Under the pieces are notes generated by a model. The model saw only the letters and a list, made by a program, of their open reading frames with translations. It did no database searches and had not been told where the DNA came from. Below, piece after piece: positions 1 through 12,378 of a stretch of DNA of 64,000 bases. A program made the translations under genes and the position numbers. Source of the DNA: Macrothele yani (taxonomy: Eukaryota > Arthropoda > Arachnida > Araneae > Macrothelidae). Numbering within the stretch: the first letter of the stretch is position 1; each line of letters opens with the position of its first letter. The stretch spans positions 53,307,936 to 53,371,935 of the forward strand of contig CM077016.1 of NCBI GenBank assembly GCA_039090855.1. Direction: 5' to 3'.

Positions 1-743
1 ATCCAGATACAAAGGCAAAGCTCATAGGAAAGCCGCAGAATTTCAGGTTCAGCAGGTGGAGTGGGATGGGAGGCGGGGGAGTTAGGTATGACGCCTTGCA
101 AACTTGTGTGTGTGTGGGGGGGGGTGATGAGAACCACCTTAAATTCATACTAAATCTTCCCTCAGGGGGTGAGGACCCGAGGACAACCCCCTTGGCTACG
201 CCTATGCTTCATCATTTTATATTAGGGCCACTTCTAAGTACTGCGTACTGAGAAATGAAAACAAACCCACCCAAACAAACATACGGGACGGGGAAATGCT
301 TTCTATGACAAATTCACAAAGCCATAGAAAAGCATCAAGCATTCGCCTACAGATTTCGGATCGGAAATTCACGTATTGCAGGTACTTTCCATTCCAACTC
401 CCGCCTGGGACGAGAACACCCATTGCCTAGGGCATTCACACCCCTATTGTCTAGCTAATCCAGCTATAAAAGGGAAAACCACACTATTTCAGGTTCAGCA
501 GATGGCAGGGGGTGGGAGCTGGCTCTGGTGGAAGGCAGGGGTGAGTGGATCGGAAATCGACGCCGCCTTCAAAACTTGTCGGGCCATCATCGGGGCTCAC
601 GGGAAAACGTGATTTGACGTCATTTGCTAGTGTCGTAGATGATGATGATGATTTCCTACCCTGCGATCTTCAACGCCATCTATTGGATTTGTTTTGTCTC
701 TGAGATGTGATGAGAACCACCTTAATCAGTTGACAAAGAGTGA
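1..743. repeat. Direct-repeat region with promoter-like motif, no gene
   Basis: No convincing coding sequence. A segment around 20-110 is repeated imperfectly around 470-585; both share the core ATTTCAGGTTCAGCAG followed by a G-rich stretch and, later, an AACTTGT-type motif. A second short repeat, TGATGAGAACCACCTTAA, occurs near 124-142 and again near 708-725, so the two copies bracket the region. A TATAAAAG box at 465-472 lies about 25 bases before the shared core. Whether it is used is unknown. Confidence 0.35.
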
Positions 744-943
744 AAAGAGTGGACTGGTAGAAAGTATGTAAAATATTAACTTTGTGTGAAGAAGGCTACA
801 TTCATGAGGAAATCATATAAGAAAAATAGGTGGAAATCTAACCAAAGGAGGTATTTCTAAATTCTGCAAGAAGTATTGGCAGACTCAGTAAATTCAAAAC
901 CAAACTGGTAGAGGCACAAAAAGGTGTACAGCAGCATGTGGTG

Positions 944-983
<40 letters not shown>

Positions 984-1858
984 AAGACTCTGTTTCTATT
1001 TGTTGATGTTTCCTTTATGTTAACCAATCAGAGACAGAAGGAAATCATCTGAGTCAATTAAAAATGAATTGTCTCAAAGCAGTTTGAAGGTGAGTGTTAG
1101 GACTGTAAAACACAGACTCAAAGACTTTGGTTTAAATTCCAGAATTCCAAAGAAAAAGCTATTTCCATCTTCCAAATGAACAAACAAAGAAGAAAGAGAT
1201 TAGAATGGGCTTAAAACCATGTTAATTGATATGAGGAACAACGGGATGGAATCATCTGGAATGAGCGATGACACCACGTTATCCATGTTTGGTAGTGATG
1301 AAATAAAGTATGTAAGAAGAAATTGAGATTTGCTGTCTTGAATGCATTATAGCTACTATGAAGCATCCAGTTAGTGTTATGATATAACAGCAAAAGGTGT
1401 GGGGGTTGTATGGCAGCAAAAGGTGTGGGCAGAATTTGTGTGATTAGTGGTATTTTAAATGGCAAAAAATACATCACTGATATACGTGAACCAAAACTGA
1501 AGCCTTTTGAATGCAATCTTTTCCAGGATAATGAGGCCTTTATATTGCAATAGGATTCAGCTCCTTGTTATGCTGCTGCTATGTACAAAAAGTGGTTTCA
1601 GAAAAATTATATTATACAGCTAGAATGGCCAGGTAATAACCCTGACCTGAATCCAATAGGAAATCTGTGGATCCAATTAAAGAAACTTATTAGTCAAAAG
1701 CAACCAAGGAATAAAGCGTGACTGATAGAAGCAAGTGTACAATCCTGGTTTCACATCATATCACCTGATGAACTAAAACACTTGGTTCACTCCATGAGAT
1801 GCCGTCATAAGGCTGTAATTGCGGCAAAAGGTACTAACAGAAATGGTAAGAAGTTATG
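744..1858 (+). pseudogene. Decayed Tc1-like transposase
   Basis: Reading across frames recovers a Tc1-family DDE transposase. An N-terminal helix-turn-helix region with a serine/arginine stretch covers about 760-930. The conserved catalytic-core remnants are DSAPCYAA near 1552-1580 and WPGNNPDLNPIGNLW near 1627-1675. The C-terminal tail, ending in a KAVIAAKG-like motif, reaches about 1858. The family normally has PDLNPIEN at the third catalytic position; here the Glu is a Gly, and stops and frameshifts are frequent, so it cannot encode an active enzyme. A run of about 36 A residues (946-981) is inserted in the DNA-binding half. Terminal inverted repeats were not located. It is old compared with the Tc1 copies at 32 and 55 kb. 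Confidence 0.75.
946..981. repeat. Poly(A) tract
   Basis: Uninterrupted run of about 36 A residues within the Tc1 relic; it could be expansion of a coding A-rich stretch or a retroposed tail. Confidence 0.9.
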
Positions 1859-1958
1859 AAATACGCTTTATCATGGGTTTTCTGTGTATAACTTCTTTTA
1901 AAATGCATTTTTTAAATAAAGTGTGCTGCATTACATTCTGCATTAAATTATCTTTCTA

Positions 1959-3189
1959 ATGGTATTTAATTTTATGGTATTATTTTTAAAAAGACATGTC
2001 GTGATACATCAAACCTCAGAAATATAAATTTTCCAAAAAGTTTCCACAATTTTGGCAAGTAGCATAGCTCATCCCAACCAAAAGTTAAAACTCTTGATCA
2101 TCATCTCATAGATGGGGCAAATCATCTCACTATGGCAAATCTTAACTCATATTAGTTGTAATGCATGATCAACATATAAATGTTACAGTAATGTCTACAT
2201 AACACAAATATTTATAATGCAAGACTCTTCTTCAAAATAAAACACTCAAATGAAAAAGCTTAGTTAATGTGGTTTATTTTCCATACTTATTAAAATTACA
2301 CAATTAAATACCAAAGCTAAATTATGTGCTTTAATGGGTAAAGGTACAAGATTTGCAGAAAAACATTAGAAGCCTTCAGTACAGAAGGTGCTCTCCAACA
2401 GGTCTATGCAGTGTTCATTGTCTGCTTGCAAACTATAAATTCTATATATTTAACACTTTAACTGGCTGGAATGAATTATTTTGGGATTAGCAAAACAGGA
2501 CAAAATCAGCTCGAATAAATACATTCACTATCTAAGAAGTGGGCTGAACGCAAACTAGAAGGAGTGAACCTGCACATCAGCTAGTGTTGCCTGCCTCTCA
2601 GCTTTGTAATTTTAAGTGGACATTTAGGGGGATGATCAAAATTACTCCTTTCTAACATATTTCCTGCTAAAAGAGCTGTAGCAATGTCAACAAACCTAAA
2701 AGAGGAGAAAGAAATTGTATGAGTCACTTGTTTCTGCCCAGTGGCATGGTGTTCGTGTCAGGATAACTAGCCCTTTCCCATCATGCATTGGGTCATGGAG
2801 TGGAGAACAAAGGACTAGAAGTTAGTACTTATGACCAGTGACAGATTTACTGTCAGTGTTGCCAAGATGAGAGGGGGGGATTAATTGTCTTGAGGTAGCT
2901 TTCGTAAAGTGAATATTTCTGTTTAGAGAGAGCACAAAACCTGAACCAACTGGGCACCATTTAATTCAGGTACACAGCCACTTGAAGGGATAATATCACA
3001 AGGATGCCAGTCTGTAACAGGTTCACTTGCACGTTTCATGCAAATGGCAGTAACTCGATTACATATGACATCACAGCCATTGCTCAGATTTTTCACAACA
3101 CTTTCAATAATCAGTTCACATTAGCAGTTCATATCAAGATCTAGAAATAGTCCTGATATTGCTACTATTCTATTTTACGTGCGATAGTT
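1959..3189. other. AT-rich gap, no gene seen
   Basis: No protein homology, splice-flanked exon or structured repeat was recognised. An AATAAA-like motif follows the Tc1 relic near 1915. The rest is unique-looking AT-rich sequence. Confidence 0.4.
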
Positions 3190-3622
3190 CAATAAAAATT
3201 GGAAGATTCTAGAAACTTATTGCTTACCTATGCATTCTGCTTCTAGAGATGAATTACATTTCATACACGTTGGTTAGGTCCTTGTCGATGTCTTTGTCCT
3301 TTAGTCCGTTGTAGATAAGGCAACACTCACTAACTACACTCACTTCCTTTTGGGTAGAAACTGTACAACTTAAACTTTGGACTTCAAAAAATTTAGAGCA
3401 TCAATAACGGTTATTAGTTGGTGTTTTTGAAGTCCAAAGGTTAAGTTCTACAGTTTCTACCCAAAAGGAAGTGAGTGTAGTTAGTGAGTGTTGCTTTATC
3501 TACAACGGACTAAAGGACAAAGACATCGACAAGGACCTAACAACGTGTATGAAATGTAATTCATCTCTAGAAGTGGAATGCATAGGTAAGCAATAAGTTC
3601 CTAGAATCTTCCAACTTTCAAT
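3190..3622. mobile_element. Large palindrome / foldback element A
   Basis: Two arms of about 200 bp (3190-3390 and 3424-3622) are near-perfect reverse complements. The 33-base spacer contains a small palindrome (AATAACGGTTATT). Read outward from the centre, each arm carries the same exon-like segment and ends at a GTAAGC splice donor (minus strand just below 3228, plus strand at 3586). The right arm is open for about 58 codons, with a Cys-rich end (TTCMKCNSSLEVEC); the left arm has a one-base frame change. This is a foldback or inverted duplication; no target-site duplication was identified. Confidence 0.8.
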
Positions 3623-4496
3623 AATGTTATACATAACTACAACCACTTAAGCATGACACCATGGTTCTATGTTCTGCTTAAAGCAGCAGATACCACAATC
3701 CTATTTTGGACTATCTTTTTAACAAAGCTAACCAACTTCTCTTTGCTGTTTTAACAACCACCTACTTTTACATGCTCGTGTGAAGTGATAGAGATGTTTT
3801 TAAATAGAAGCTGCAATTGACTTTGGACTCCCCTTTAAACTCAAGAACATTTCTATAATTGTTTCAACAGGTGGACTATTTTTTATAGGCTCTTGAAAAG
3901 TGTTTATGATGTTTCTAAACAGACACTCCGCAACTGTACTTTTGATTTGCCTTTCAAATGTGCAACAATATTATACACAGCAGTGGAAAAATGAGACAGA
4001 AGGAGAAAGAAGAAATCAACAATAAAATACCAACAGAACACAACATACACAAAAATGAACAAATGAAAGAGAAGAAATGAATCAGTGGTAAAACTGAAAT
4101 ACAGGGAGACAAGTCAAAATGAGAAAGACTATGTAATGTTATAGGACCTAATATTCCTAAAATACAATAAAAAAACCCAAAACTCATGGGTGCAGCAACC
4201 TTAGATATGGAACTTATTTCACGCATACCACTCATTTCATCAGAATCAAATCCACACTTCACTTTAAAAAAAAAAAAGACCCCCCCCCCCAACATAAGAC
4301 TTCATTTACTTAAGCCATTTTTAATCACTGCCCTATCATATTCAGATCGACCTGGTTCACTTAAAAGCAGTATCCACCCAAAATGAAAACTTAATGTTTT
4401 ATTGTTTATTATAGTTAAGGAACTTTCAGAACTGCAGGAGTGCCATATGTCAGGTACAGCTAGTTTCTTTAAACATATCCAAAACTAATATCCCTA
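3623..4496. other. AT-rich gap with low-complexity tracts
   Basis: No gene recognised. Contains an A-run followed by a C-run (about 4265-4290). The open frames crossing it are AT-biased and resemble no known protein. Confidence 0.35.
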
Positions 4497-6768
4497 GGTT
4501 GTTCTCTGATATTCAGAAGTTAGCTCCTCACACAAAGAACTCACTGTTGCTGTATCAGATGTCTCCATTTACAGCAATCTCGGCACACAGCTCAACCTTC
4601 ATTGACATCCATCACACGGCACACACAAGACCTTTTGTACTTCATACTCATAATCTTTTTCTCATGCAGACACTCCTGAATTGGATCCTCCCATGACTTC
4701 CTTGGCCTCCCTCTGTCTTCCTGCCACTGGGGCTAAAAAGATTTTCTTAGTAAGCATCTCATCACTCATTCTTTCAACATGGCCAAACCACCGAAGCATA
4801 TTAGTCTCCACCTTGCTAACAACATTTTGCTTCACATTACACAACTGCAACACATCTTCATTCTCCACACAATCAGAACGTGTCTTGCCCCCCCCCCCCC
4901 CCCCGTAAGTAACGCATTTCTCCAGCACACAAACAACTTCTATGTTTCTTCTGCAGAACCCAGGTTTCACTGCCATACATCAGAGTAGGAACAATTACAC
5001 TTTCATATACAGCCATTTGGGACTTTCTTGAGAACCCATCATTCGTGTGAAAAACTCCTAAAGCAGCTGTGACTTTCAATGAAGAGTTCACTTGCCTACT
5101 AATTTCGCCATCTAATTTGTTCTCTCTGTTAAACTTTATGCTTCCCAAATATACAAACTCGTTTACCTGATCAATAACCATGTCATTTAGACTTACCTTG
5201 CATTCAGTACTAACAGTTCCTTGCTCAAAAACCATAACTTTGGTTTTTCCCTTATTTATACTCAGTTTGAAATTCATACAAACTTCATACATCCAGGCCA
5301 GCATACTCTGCAACTCACTTTTGCTCTCTGCCAACAGAACTGTGTCATCAGCATATGGCAATCTACACACACTGACATTACCAAGACATAAACCAGTGTT
5401 GACCATTTTGGCATCACGCATGCACACCTCCATAAATATATTAAACAGCCATGGTGACATTACACAACCCTGTCTGACTCCTGCCCTAATAGAAAACCAT
5501 TTTGATACAACACAATTTACTCTTACACATGCTCTACTGCGAGCATACATGGCTTCCACATTATTGAGTAGATTCCCAGTGATACCATATTTTTTCAGCA
5601 CTTTCCACAGAAGAGTCCTATTTACTCAATCAAAAGGTTTCTCTAAATCTATGAAGGTCTTATGCATTTTGATCATCAAACATAATGCACAAATTTGGTT
5701 AGTGCGGGGATAAAGCCACTCTGCACATCTCACACTTTCTCTGGTGTAAGACCCTGTACCTTATCAATAATCATTCCAAATACTTTCCCTGGCACATTCA
5801 GCAAACTGCTACCACGAAAGTTCTTGCATTCATCAGAATATTCAAAGTAAACAGAACATAAATTTTGAATTTTCTTGTAACACTTATTGGTCATTTCATG
5901 TAAAACACTGGTCATCCATGTATTCTGTTTGCTTCAAATATTCTATCGATTTCCCATGTATTATGAAGAATATTTCTTCCTTCATTGGTTCTTGCATTCA
6001 GTCTGATGACCCTTTCCCTTGTACAAGGGAACAATGATAGCATCCCTTCAATCCTAAGGGACCATTCCTAACTCTCAGCACAACTCAACCGGTGAATTTT
6101 GGTTAACCAGTCAATTACAGAGTCGCCACCATATTTTAACATCTCAGCAATTATGCCATCCATTCCCAGAGCCTTACCATTCTGAAGAGATTTTAGAGCT
6201 TTACACATCTCTTCTCTTGAGATCCCTACTGTGCTCCCATCCTTCACTGACATCATCTGCATCTGCCTTAGAATCACCTTTGCTTTTGTGCTTTAATAAC
6301 TCACTGAAGTATTCATCCCATCTTTAATTTAACTCATTGGGCTCCCATATAATTTTCCCGATCCTATTCTCACATACCTTAGAATTTTATTTCCCTTATT
6401 TTTTCCTGTCTTATGCACTTCCAGAAAGATTTTCTATCTTTACAAAAAGCCAATTCATGCCTTTCCACACTTTTCCTTCCTATATTTTGCCTTACTCTGG
6501 CAAACCAGCTTAGCTGCCTCACACTTCTTACAGCGATATTCATCCTCAGAAACTACCATGCAACATCCCCAAATATGCTTCCTTCTGCCTTTAACGACTT
6601 CTTTAAAAATCTCACTGTTTTATGAAGCATCACCTTTGTTACCCACCATTGCAGCAGCAGTGACAACACAGTTCTTAAAATATGCCCACTTCTTTTCTAC
6701 ACCCCTCTCACAAAACTTCAACTCATTCAGTCATTTTTTGAGTAATTTAGAGTAACGCTGATGTTCTT
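4497..6768 (-). pseudogene. RTE-like LINE copy 1 (reverse transcriptase), broken
   Basis: Minus-strand non-LTR retrotransposon, 5' truncated. From high to low coordinates it shows the endonuclease-RT linker (about 6768-6280), an RT fingers segment with KALKSLQNGKALGMDG (6068-6277), and an RT palm with GVRQGCVMSPWLFN and the catalytic box YADDTVLLAES (4873-5601). The C-terminal tail has YGSETWVLQKKH and RWFGHVERMSDEM. The product would nick target DNA and copy the element RNA. Frameshifts, stops and a run of 17 C (4888-4904) interrupt it. It aligns by eye with the copies at 8.4-15.5 kb and 40.8-42.4 kb, and all three lie on the minus strand. The clade (RTE-like) is inferred from the C-terminal tail. 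Confidence 0.85.
4888..4904. repeat. Poly(C) tract inside LINE copy 1
   Basis: Run of about 17 C where the sister copy encodes a Val-Cys-Gly-Lys stretch; a local expansion that destroys the frame. Confidence 0.9.
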
Positions 6769-6770
6769 CA

Positions 6771-6814
6771 ATCTTTAAGTGATAGAAAAGATTTCTTTTC
6801 CGTCGCTTAAAGAT
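6771..6814. repeat. Short hairpin at LINE copy 1 boundary
   Basis: 20-base arms 6771-6790 and 6795-6814 with three mismatches and a 4-base loop. It sits exactly where similarity to the sister LINE stops, so it may mark the truncation or insertion junction. Confidence 0.6.
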
Positions 6815-8402
6815 ATTCTCAAAACATGTGGCAATGGCCATTTGTTACTGTATGGCATGAAGAATAGGAGCATTCTGGTAAGTCCGCATAATATGTTTTA
6901 ATCATTTTAATTAAGGTATTTCTTTTTACCAGAAGGTTTATTTTATTTATAGTACATTATTTAAATTTCTAAGTGCTTCCTAGCTTTTAGGTTTTTAGCT
7001 ACGACTTTCTGTTTTTTAGCCTCATGGGTTTTGTAGGATGTCATGCGGATTCATTGGGCCTATTTTTGTCCTAGTGTTTGGTCCTGTTTTTTTTTTTTTT
7101 TTTTTTGAGACTTCTGGCTGTTTTTTTTTTTTTTTTACTTTTTTTAAATATTTTTTCATTTTTCTTTTTTCTTTCCTGAAAACTTTTGCTGCCAGAATTT
7201 GGGGTTTTGGTTCATTGGAGTCCTTTGTTTTTGTCTTAGCCTTGCAGTTTTGCATCAGCTCTCACCACGTTAAAAATTTACTTTGTTTTTTGCGTTGGTT
7301 TTTTTGAGGTCAGTGGCTCTCAGGGCTTTGCTCTTTTTGTTATCGTTTTGAGAGCTTTTGGTTCTTAGGACTAGGCTCATTTTTTGTCTCTGGTTACTCG
7401 AAAATATTTTGAAATATTTGTTGTAAATATTGTAACTTTCGTTTAAGCTATTTTAAAAAAAAATGTCAATCTTAGTATTAACGAAGAGTTTTTAGCAATG
7501 GGTTGGGCCAGGTACGACAAACTTGTTATTTATAGTACAAGTGAAATTTCATGCTATATACAAATACATTGATACATACACCGTCTTTGCACAATAATTT
7601 AATGTTTAAAAGATGACAGAAAGACAGTGTATGTATCAATGCATTGCTATTTATACTTAAAAATTGAGAAATTTCTTGGTTCAGTTAGGGGCCTTGCTTT
7701 TAAATCATTTAATGGTGTCCATCTGTTTTATTGTACCTTTCTCTGTTTTTTTGTAACTTGAGAATTTGACCTATACGTTAGCATTATAAACTCTACAAGT
7801 TTGTCATACCAGAAACCCATTTCCAGGTCTCTGTAGAGGGAAGAGAGTGTTGTCCATGCTGGTCCTCGATAAAGCCATGGATAGTGGTCTCTGGTTTCTG
7901 CAGTCCTTCTCTTACTGTCCTTTTCTACACATTCCTGCTTGGCTCTGTTCATAATGTAATTAAGTTTGTATTCCTCTGTGTTTTGCTTGGCTGTATCTCT
8001 TGAATATTCTTTTCTGCTGCTTTCGCATGACGAGATTTTCATGAACTTTGCTTTCTAGTACGGTTTGTTGATTTTTGTATATGCATTTTTAATCCAGTAA
8101 TAAGCATTCAGATTCTAGTCAGGAATTATGTCAAATTCCGACAAATTCCAAATCCGTTAGGAGGTGTTAGAAATTTAACTTCCCCATTGCTGACCAATGT
8201 GAGTACAGAACTGGAATCTACATCTTTGGCAAAATGAAAATTTTCACAAGAAAACTATGATAAAGTGCATAAGAAAAAAAAAACAAATCACCGCACAATT
8301 AATGAATTGTGAGTAAAAACATTTCAATGGATAAAAATATGATTTAGCGTACTTATATCATCTTATACAGTCAAACAGATGAGCAGACAAAGTAATACAT
8401 AT
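6815..8402. other. T-rich gap; one unrecognised open frame
   Basis: Holds T-runs near 7088-7106 and 7121-7136 and no known protein. A 104-codon minus frame (7728-8042) is the only one with balanced composition (RDHYPWLYRGPAW, YRDLEMGFWYDK). Nothing supports it as a gene, though it could be a degraded element. Confidence 0.35.
7563..7645. ncRNA. pre-miRNA-sized hairpin (candidate)
   Basis: Arms 7563-7588 and 7620-7645 are reverse complements over 26 bases with about two mismatches, separated by a 31-base loop. Size and loop resemble an animal pre-miRNA or a tiny MITE. Expression is not shown, and arm orientation cannot decide the strand. Confidence 0.3.
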
Positions 8403-11384
8403 CATATCACTAAGCTGTTCTCTGAGATTCAGAGGTTAGCTCCAAAAAGAATTACAAACTTCCAGATATTTTTACTTATTGTTGTCGTATCAAACTTCGC
8501 CATTTACAGCGATCTTGACATACAACTCGTGCTTCACTGATATCCATTACACGCCATACACAAGATCTTTTATACTTCATACTCATAATCTTTTTCTCAT
8601 GCAGACACTCCTGAATCTGATCCACCCATGTTTTCCTTGGCCTTCCTCTGCCTTTCCTTCCTGCCACTTGGGCTGAAAAGATTTTCTTAGTAAGCATTTC
8701 ATCACTCATTCTTTCAACATGGCCAAACCACCAAAGCATATTGGTCTCCACCTTGCTGACAACATTTTGCTTTACATCACACAACTGCAATACATTTTCA
8801 TTCCTCACACAATCAGATCGTGTCTTGCCACAAACCCCACGTAAGTAACGCATTTCTCCAGCACACAAACGACTCCTATGTTTCTTCTGCAGTACCCAAG
8901 TTTCACTGCCATACATCAGAGTAGGAACAATTACTGTTTCATACACAGCCATGCGGGACTCTCTAGAGAACCCATCATTCCTGTGAAAACCTCCCAGAGC
9001 AGCTATGACTTTCAAAGAAGAATTCACTCGCCTACTGATTTCACCATCCAACTTGTTCTCTCTGTCAAACATGCTTCCTAAATACACAAACTCACTCACC
9101 TGGTCAATCACAGTGCCATTTATACTTACATTACATTCAGTGCTACCCATTCCTCTTGCAAACACCATAACTTTGGTTTTCTCTTATTTATACTCAGTTT
9201 GAATTTCATGCAAACTTCGTGCATCCGAGTCAACATACTCTGCAAATCACTTTTGCTCTCTGCCAACAGGACAGTGTCATCAGCATACAGCAATCTGCAC
9301 ACACGGATATCACCAAGACATAAACCACTATTATCTATTTTGGCCTCACGCATGCATGCGTTCATTAATATATCAAACAGCCATGGTGACATTACACAAC
9401 CCTGTCTGACTCCTGCCCCAATGGAAAACCATTTTGATAAAACACCATTCACTTGTACACAAGCTCTACTACCAGCATACATGGCTTTTACACTATTAAG
9501 TAGATTCCCAGTAACACCATATTCATTCAGTACCTTCCACAAAAGTGTCCTACTGACTCGGTCATAAGCTTTCTCTAAATATATGAAGGCAGTAAAAACT
9601 TTCTTCCCAACATCCAGATACTTTTCAATCATCATGCGTAATGCAAAAATCTGGTTAGTGCAGCCTTTACCAGGCATAAAACCACTCTGAACATCCCACA
9701 CTTTCTCTGACGTAAGACCCCATACTTTTTCAATAACAACCTTACCAAACACTTTCCCTGGCACACTCAGTAGGCTAATACCACGATAGTTCTTGCATTC
9801 AGTCTGATCACCTTTTCCCTTATACAAGGGAACAATGATAGCATCCTTCCAATCCCGAGGGACCATTCCTAACTCCCAGCACAACTGGCAAATTTCAGTT
9901 AACCAGTCAATTATAGAGTCACCACCATACTTCAACATCTCTGTAGCTATGCCATCAACTCTGGAGCCTTACCATTCTGAAGAGATTTTAGAGCTTTACA
10001 CACTTCTTCTCTTGAGATCCCTCCTGTGCTTTCATCCCTCATTGTGACATCATCTGCATCTGTCTCAGAATCATTTTTGCTCTCCTGATCTAATAACTCA
10101 CAGAAGTATTCGCCCCATCTGTCACTTAACTCATTGGGCTCCCATATCATTTCCCCAATCTCATTCTTCACACAACTTACAACTTTGTTTCCCCTATTTT
10201 TCCTGAGTCTCATGTACTTCCAGAAGGACTTTCTATCTTTCCAAAAGCCAGTTCATGCCTTTCCACTTTCTCTTTCCTATCTTTTGCCTTACTGTGGCGA
10301 ACCAGCTTAGCAGCTTCACGCTTCTTACAGCGATATTCATCCACAGAGACTCTACTTTGCAACATCCCCAAATAGGCTTCCTTCTTTTTCTTTACTGCCT
10401 CATCAATCTCACTATTCCACCAAGCATCACCTCTATTGTTACCCACTATTGTGGTGCCACAGACCTCTTTAGCAGCAGTAACAACACAGTTCTTAAAACA
10501 TTCCCACTTCTTTTCTACATCCCTCTCACAAGATTTCAGATCCTTCAGTCGTTCTCTGAGTAAGTCAGAATACCGCTGATGATCTTCAAGGAGCCTATCA
10601 ACCTTTATTCTTTCTATCCTGGGTCTCTTCCTATTCCTTTTCCTCCAACCAACATTAAGTTTTACTCGTGACACTACCAAGTAATGATCAGAACCAACAT
10701 CCGCACCTCTCATCACACGGGTGTCAACAACTAAGTGTTTCAAACGCTGATCGTAAGCAACAAAATCTATCACACTCTTTTGACCAAGAGTACAATTTTC
10801 CCAAGTATATGTGTGTATATACTTGTGGTTGAAAAATGTATTAGATACACACAAACCATTCTCAATGCAGAGTTCAATTAATCTTTCACCATTATCATTC
10901 ACACAAGGATCATTAAACTTACCCAGAACATTGTCAGAAATTGCATTCTGCACACCTACTCTAGCATTGAAATCCCCTGCTATTATAACTTTTTCTTTAG
11001 CACCAAACTGGCTCAAAACAGCTTTTAGCTCATTTCAGAAATAATCTTTCTTATCAGAAGGTTCCGAGTCACAAGGAGCATACACTACAACAATTACAAT
11101 TTTCTGAAGTTTCACTTTCAATCGAATCCAGAGAATTCTCTCACTTATGCAACTATAGTGAATCAAGTTGTTCTTCATCTTTTCACTTAAAATCACACCT
11201 ACACCAGCCTGTCCTCTCACATTATCCAATACTCCAGACTACACACTCACTGTGCCATTCACTTCTCCTACGCCAATTTCCTTCTTTTTGGTTTCACTTA
11301 CACACAGCACATCCAGTCTATACTTATTCATCTCTTCAATCACCTCACTCATCTTGCCATTTATACCTCTAGTATTCCATACAC
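8403..11384 (-). pseudogene. RTE-like LINE copy 2, main body (endonuclease + RT)
   Basis: The best-preserved copy of the window's LINE family. On the minus strand it gives an APE-type endonuclease with VVVYAPCDS (about 11100), GDFNARVG (about 10970) and the terminal SDHYLVVSRVKL (about 10680). Then come a Lys-rich linker, RT motifs NYRGISLLSVPGKV, GFMPGKGCTNQIF, GVRQGCVMSPWLFD and YADDTVLLAES (9126-9938), and a C-terminal tail YGSETW, WFGHVERM, KGRGRPRKTWVDQI (8476-9168). Several frameshifts separate open segments of 64-270 codons. The start of the endonuclease lies beyond an insertion, at 15309-15480. The 3' end (about 8403) abuts an ATG/ATATG-rich tail typical of RTE elements. Length without the insertion is about 3.1 kb. 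Confidence 0.88.
11378..11384. repeat. Target-site duplication, left (CATACAC)
   Basis: Matches 15309-15315 on the other side of the hAT-like element; the LINE frame continues when one copy is kept. Confidence 0.75.
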
Positions 11385-11549
11385 CAGGGATCATAGCATA
11401 CTTCTGGAAAATTTTAGGTAAGAATTTTAGGAATTTTTAGAAAAATTTTAGGAAAATTTTAGGAGTGTATTTCAATAAAAACTAGATGTATATTTGTATA
11501 CATCTAGTAAAACAACTTTGTATACATTGTAAAGAGTTTGCTTCACACC

Positions 11550-12102
11550 CTTCAACCATATATACTGATAGACTGCGCATGACATCAAAATTTCTGGCTC
11601 CAACATAAAATCACATGACAACAGTCAAAAAGATGGGTTACACCTGCTGTGCTTATGGTTGCTCTGACCGATATAGTAAAGAAAGTTCTATGATTTTTCA
11701 TGGGTAAGAAACGAATTAAATACCTAAGTCAATAAAGTTCAATTACTTAACCAGAAACTTGCAGCTATTGATATAAAAATATAGTAACTTAAGAAAAAAA
11801 AATGGAATGCATGTTCCAAATTCTTCGCAAATGTTCATCACATTATAAATCACAAAATGTAAACAACACAATCATGCATGTATATAGCTCACAAGTAAAC
11901 TTACCTGAAGAGTTTTCTTTATATATGAGGTGCATTCACATAATACACCGAAAACACTGAAGTTCTGCAGCGTAAATTAGTAATCATAACAGCATTTGTA
12001 CACGAAATTTGGAGTCTGATGATGACGTGCCCAATGTTTGAGCCATGGCGGCTTTGATGCAGCTATTGCCAATGCGCAGTCCATTAGTATATATGGTCGA
12101 AG
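11550..12102. mobile_element. P-like element with THAP exon, 553 bp
   Basis: Terminal inverted repeats of 31 bp with three mismatches: CTTCAACCATATATACTG... at 11550-11580 and its complement at 12072-12102. They are flanked by a perfect 8-bp duplication TTCACACC (11542-11549 and 12103-12110). Eight-base duplications and a THAP-domain transposase are the known marks of the P superfamily. Only a first THAP exon is present, so it is an internally deleted, non-autonomous copy. Kolobok elements also carry THAP domains but duplicate TTAA, which does not fit here. Confidence 0.8.
11633..11703 (+). CDS. First exon of a THAP zinc-finger protein (P-type transposase remnant)
   Basis: The frame opens at ATG 11633 and reads MGYTCCAYGCSDRYSK, then ESSMIFH. 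It ends at a splice donor, TGG|GTAAGA, at 11703/11704. The spacing C-x4-C followed by an FH motif is the beginning of the THAP C2CH DNA-binding domain, which in P-element transposases binds the transposon ends. The second half (C-x2-H and AVPTIF box) would be in a later exon; none was found before the right terminal repeat at 12072. The start is the only ATG near the motif. It probably survives only as a passenger of a deleted element. Confidence 0.65.
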
Positions 12103-12378
12103 TTCACACCCAAATTTTTTGCATAACGTCTAATGTCTAAAGTTTAAGTATGATTTACTTCTAATGTTCAGTTCTTATCTTTTCACGTGTTATTATCATA
12201 TTCAAGTATATTTACCACATTCAAGTTTCACTTTGAACATTAATATGCTGTTGAACCAGAAGCAATTCACGATTTTCACAGTAAAGTTTTCAGGTTTCAC
12301 ATTAAACTATAATATCCTAAAAAGGTAATTGAAAACCAAGAACTATGTACAATTGTTCACTGAATTACTTTTTTCATA

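Noticed and set aside
4681..5713. Plus-strand frames of 65-177 codons over LINE copy 1 (and similar ones over copies 2 and 3)
   Set aside because: They are antisense shadows of the minus-strand reverse transcriptase and lack motifs of their own.
7022..7307. Overlapping open frames rich in Lys (minus) or Phe (plus)
   Set aside because: They are translations of T-runs and low-complexity sequence with no domain.
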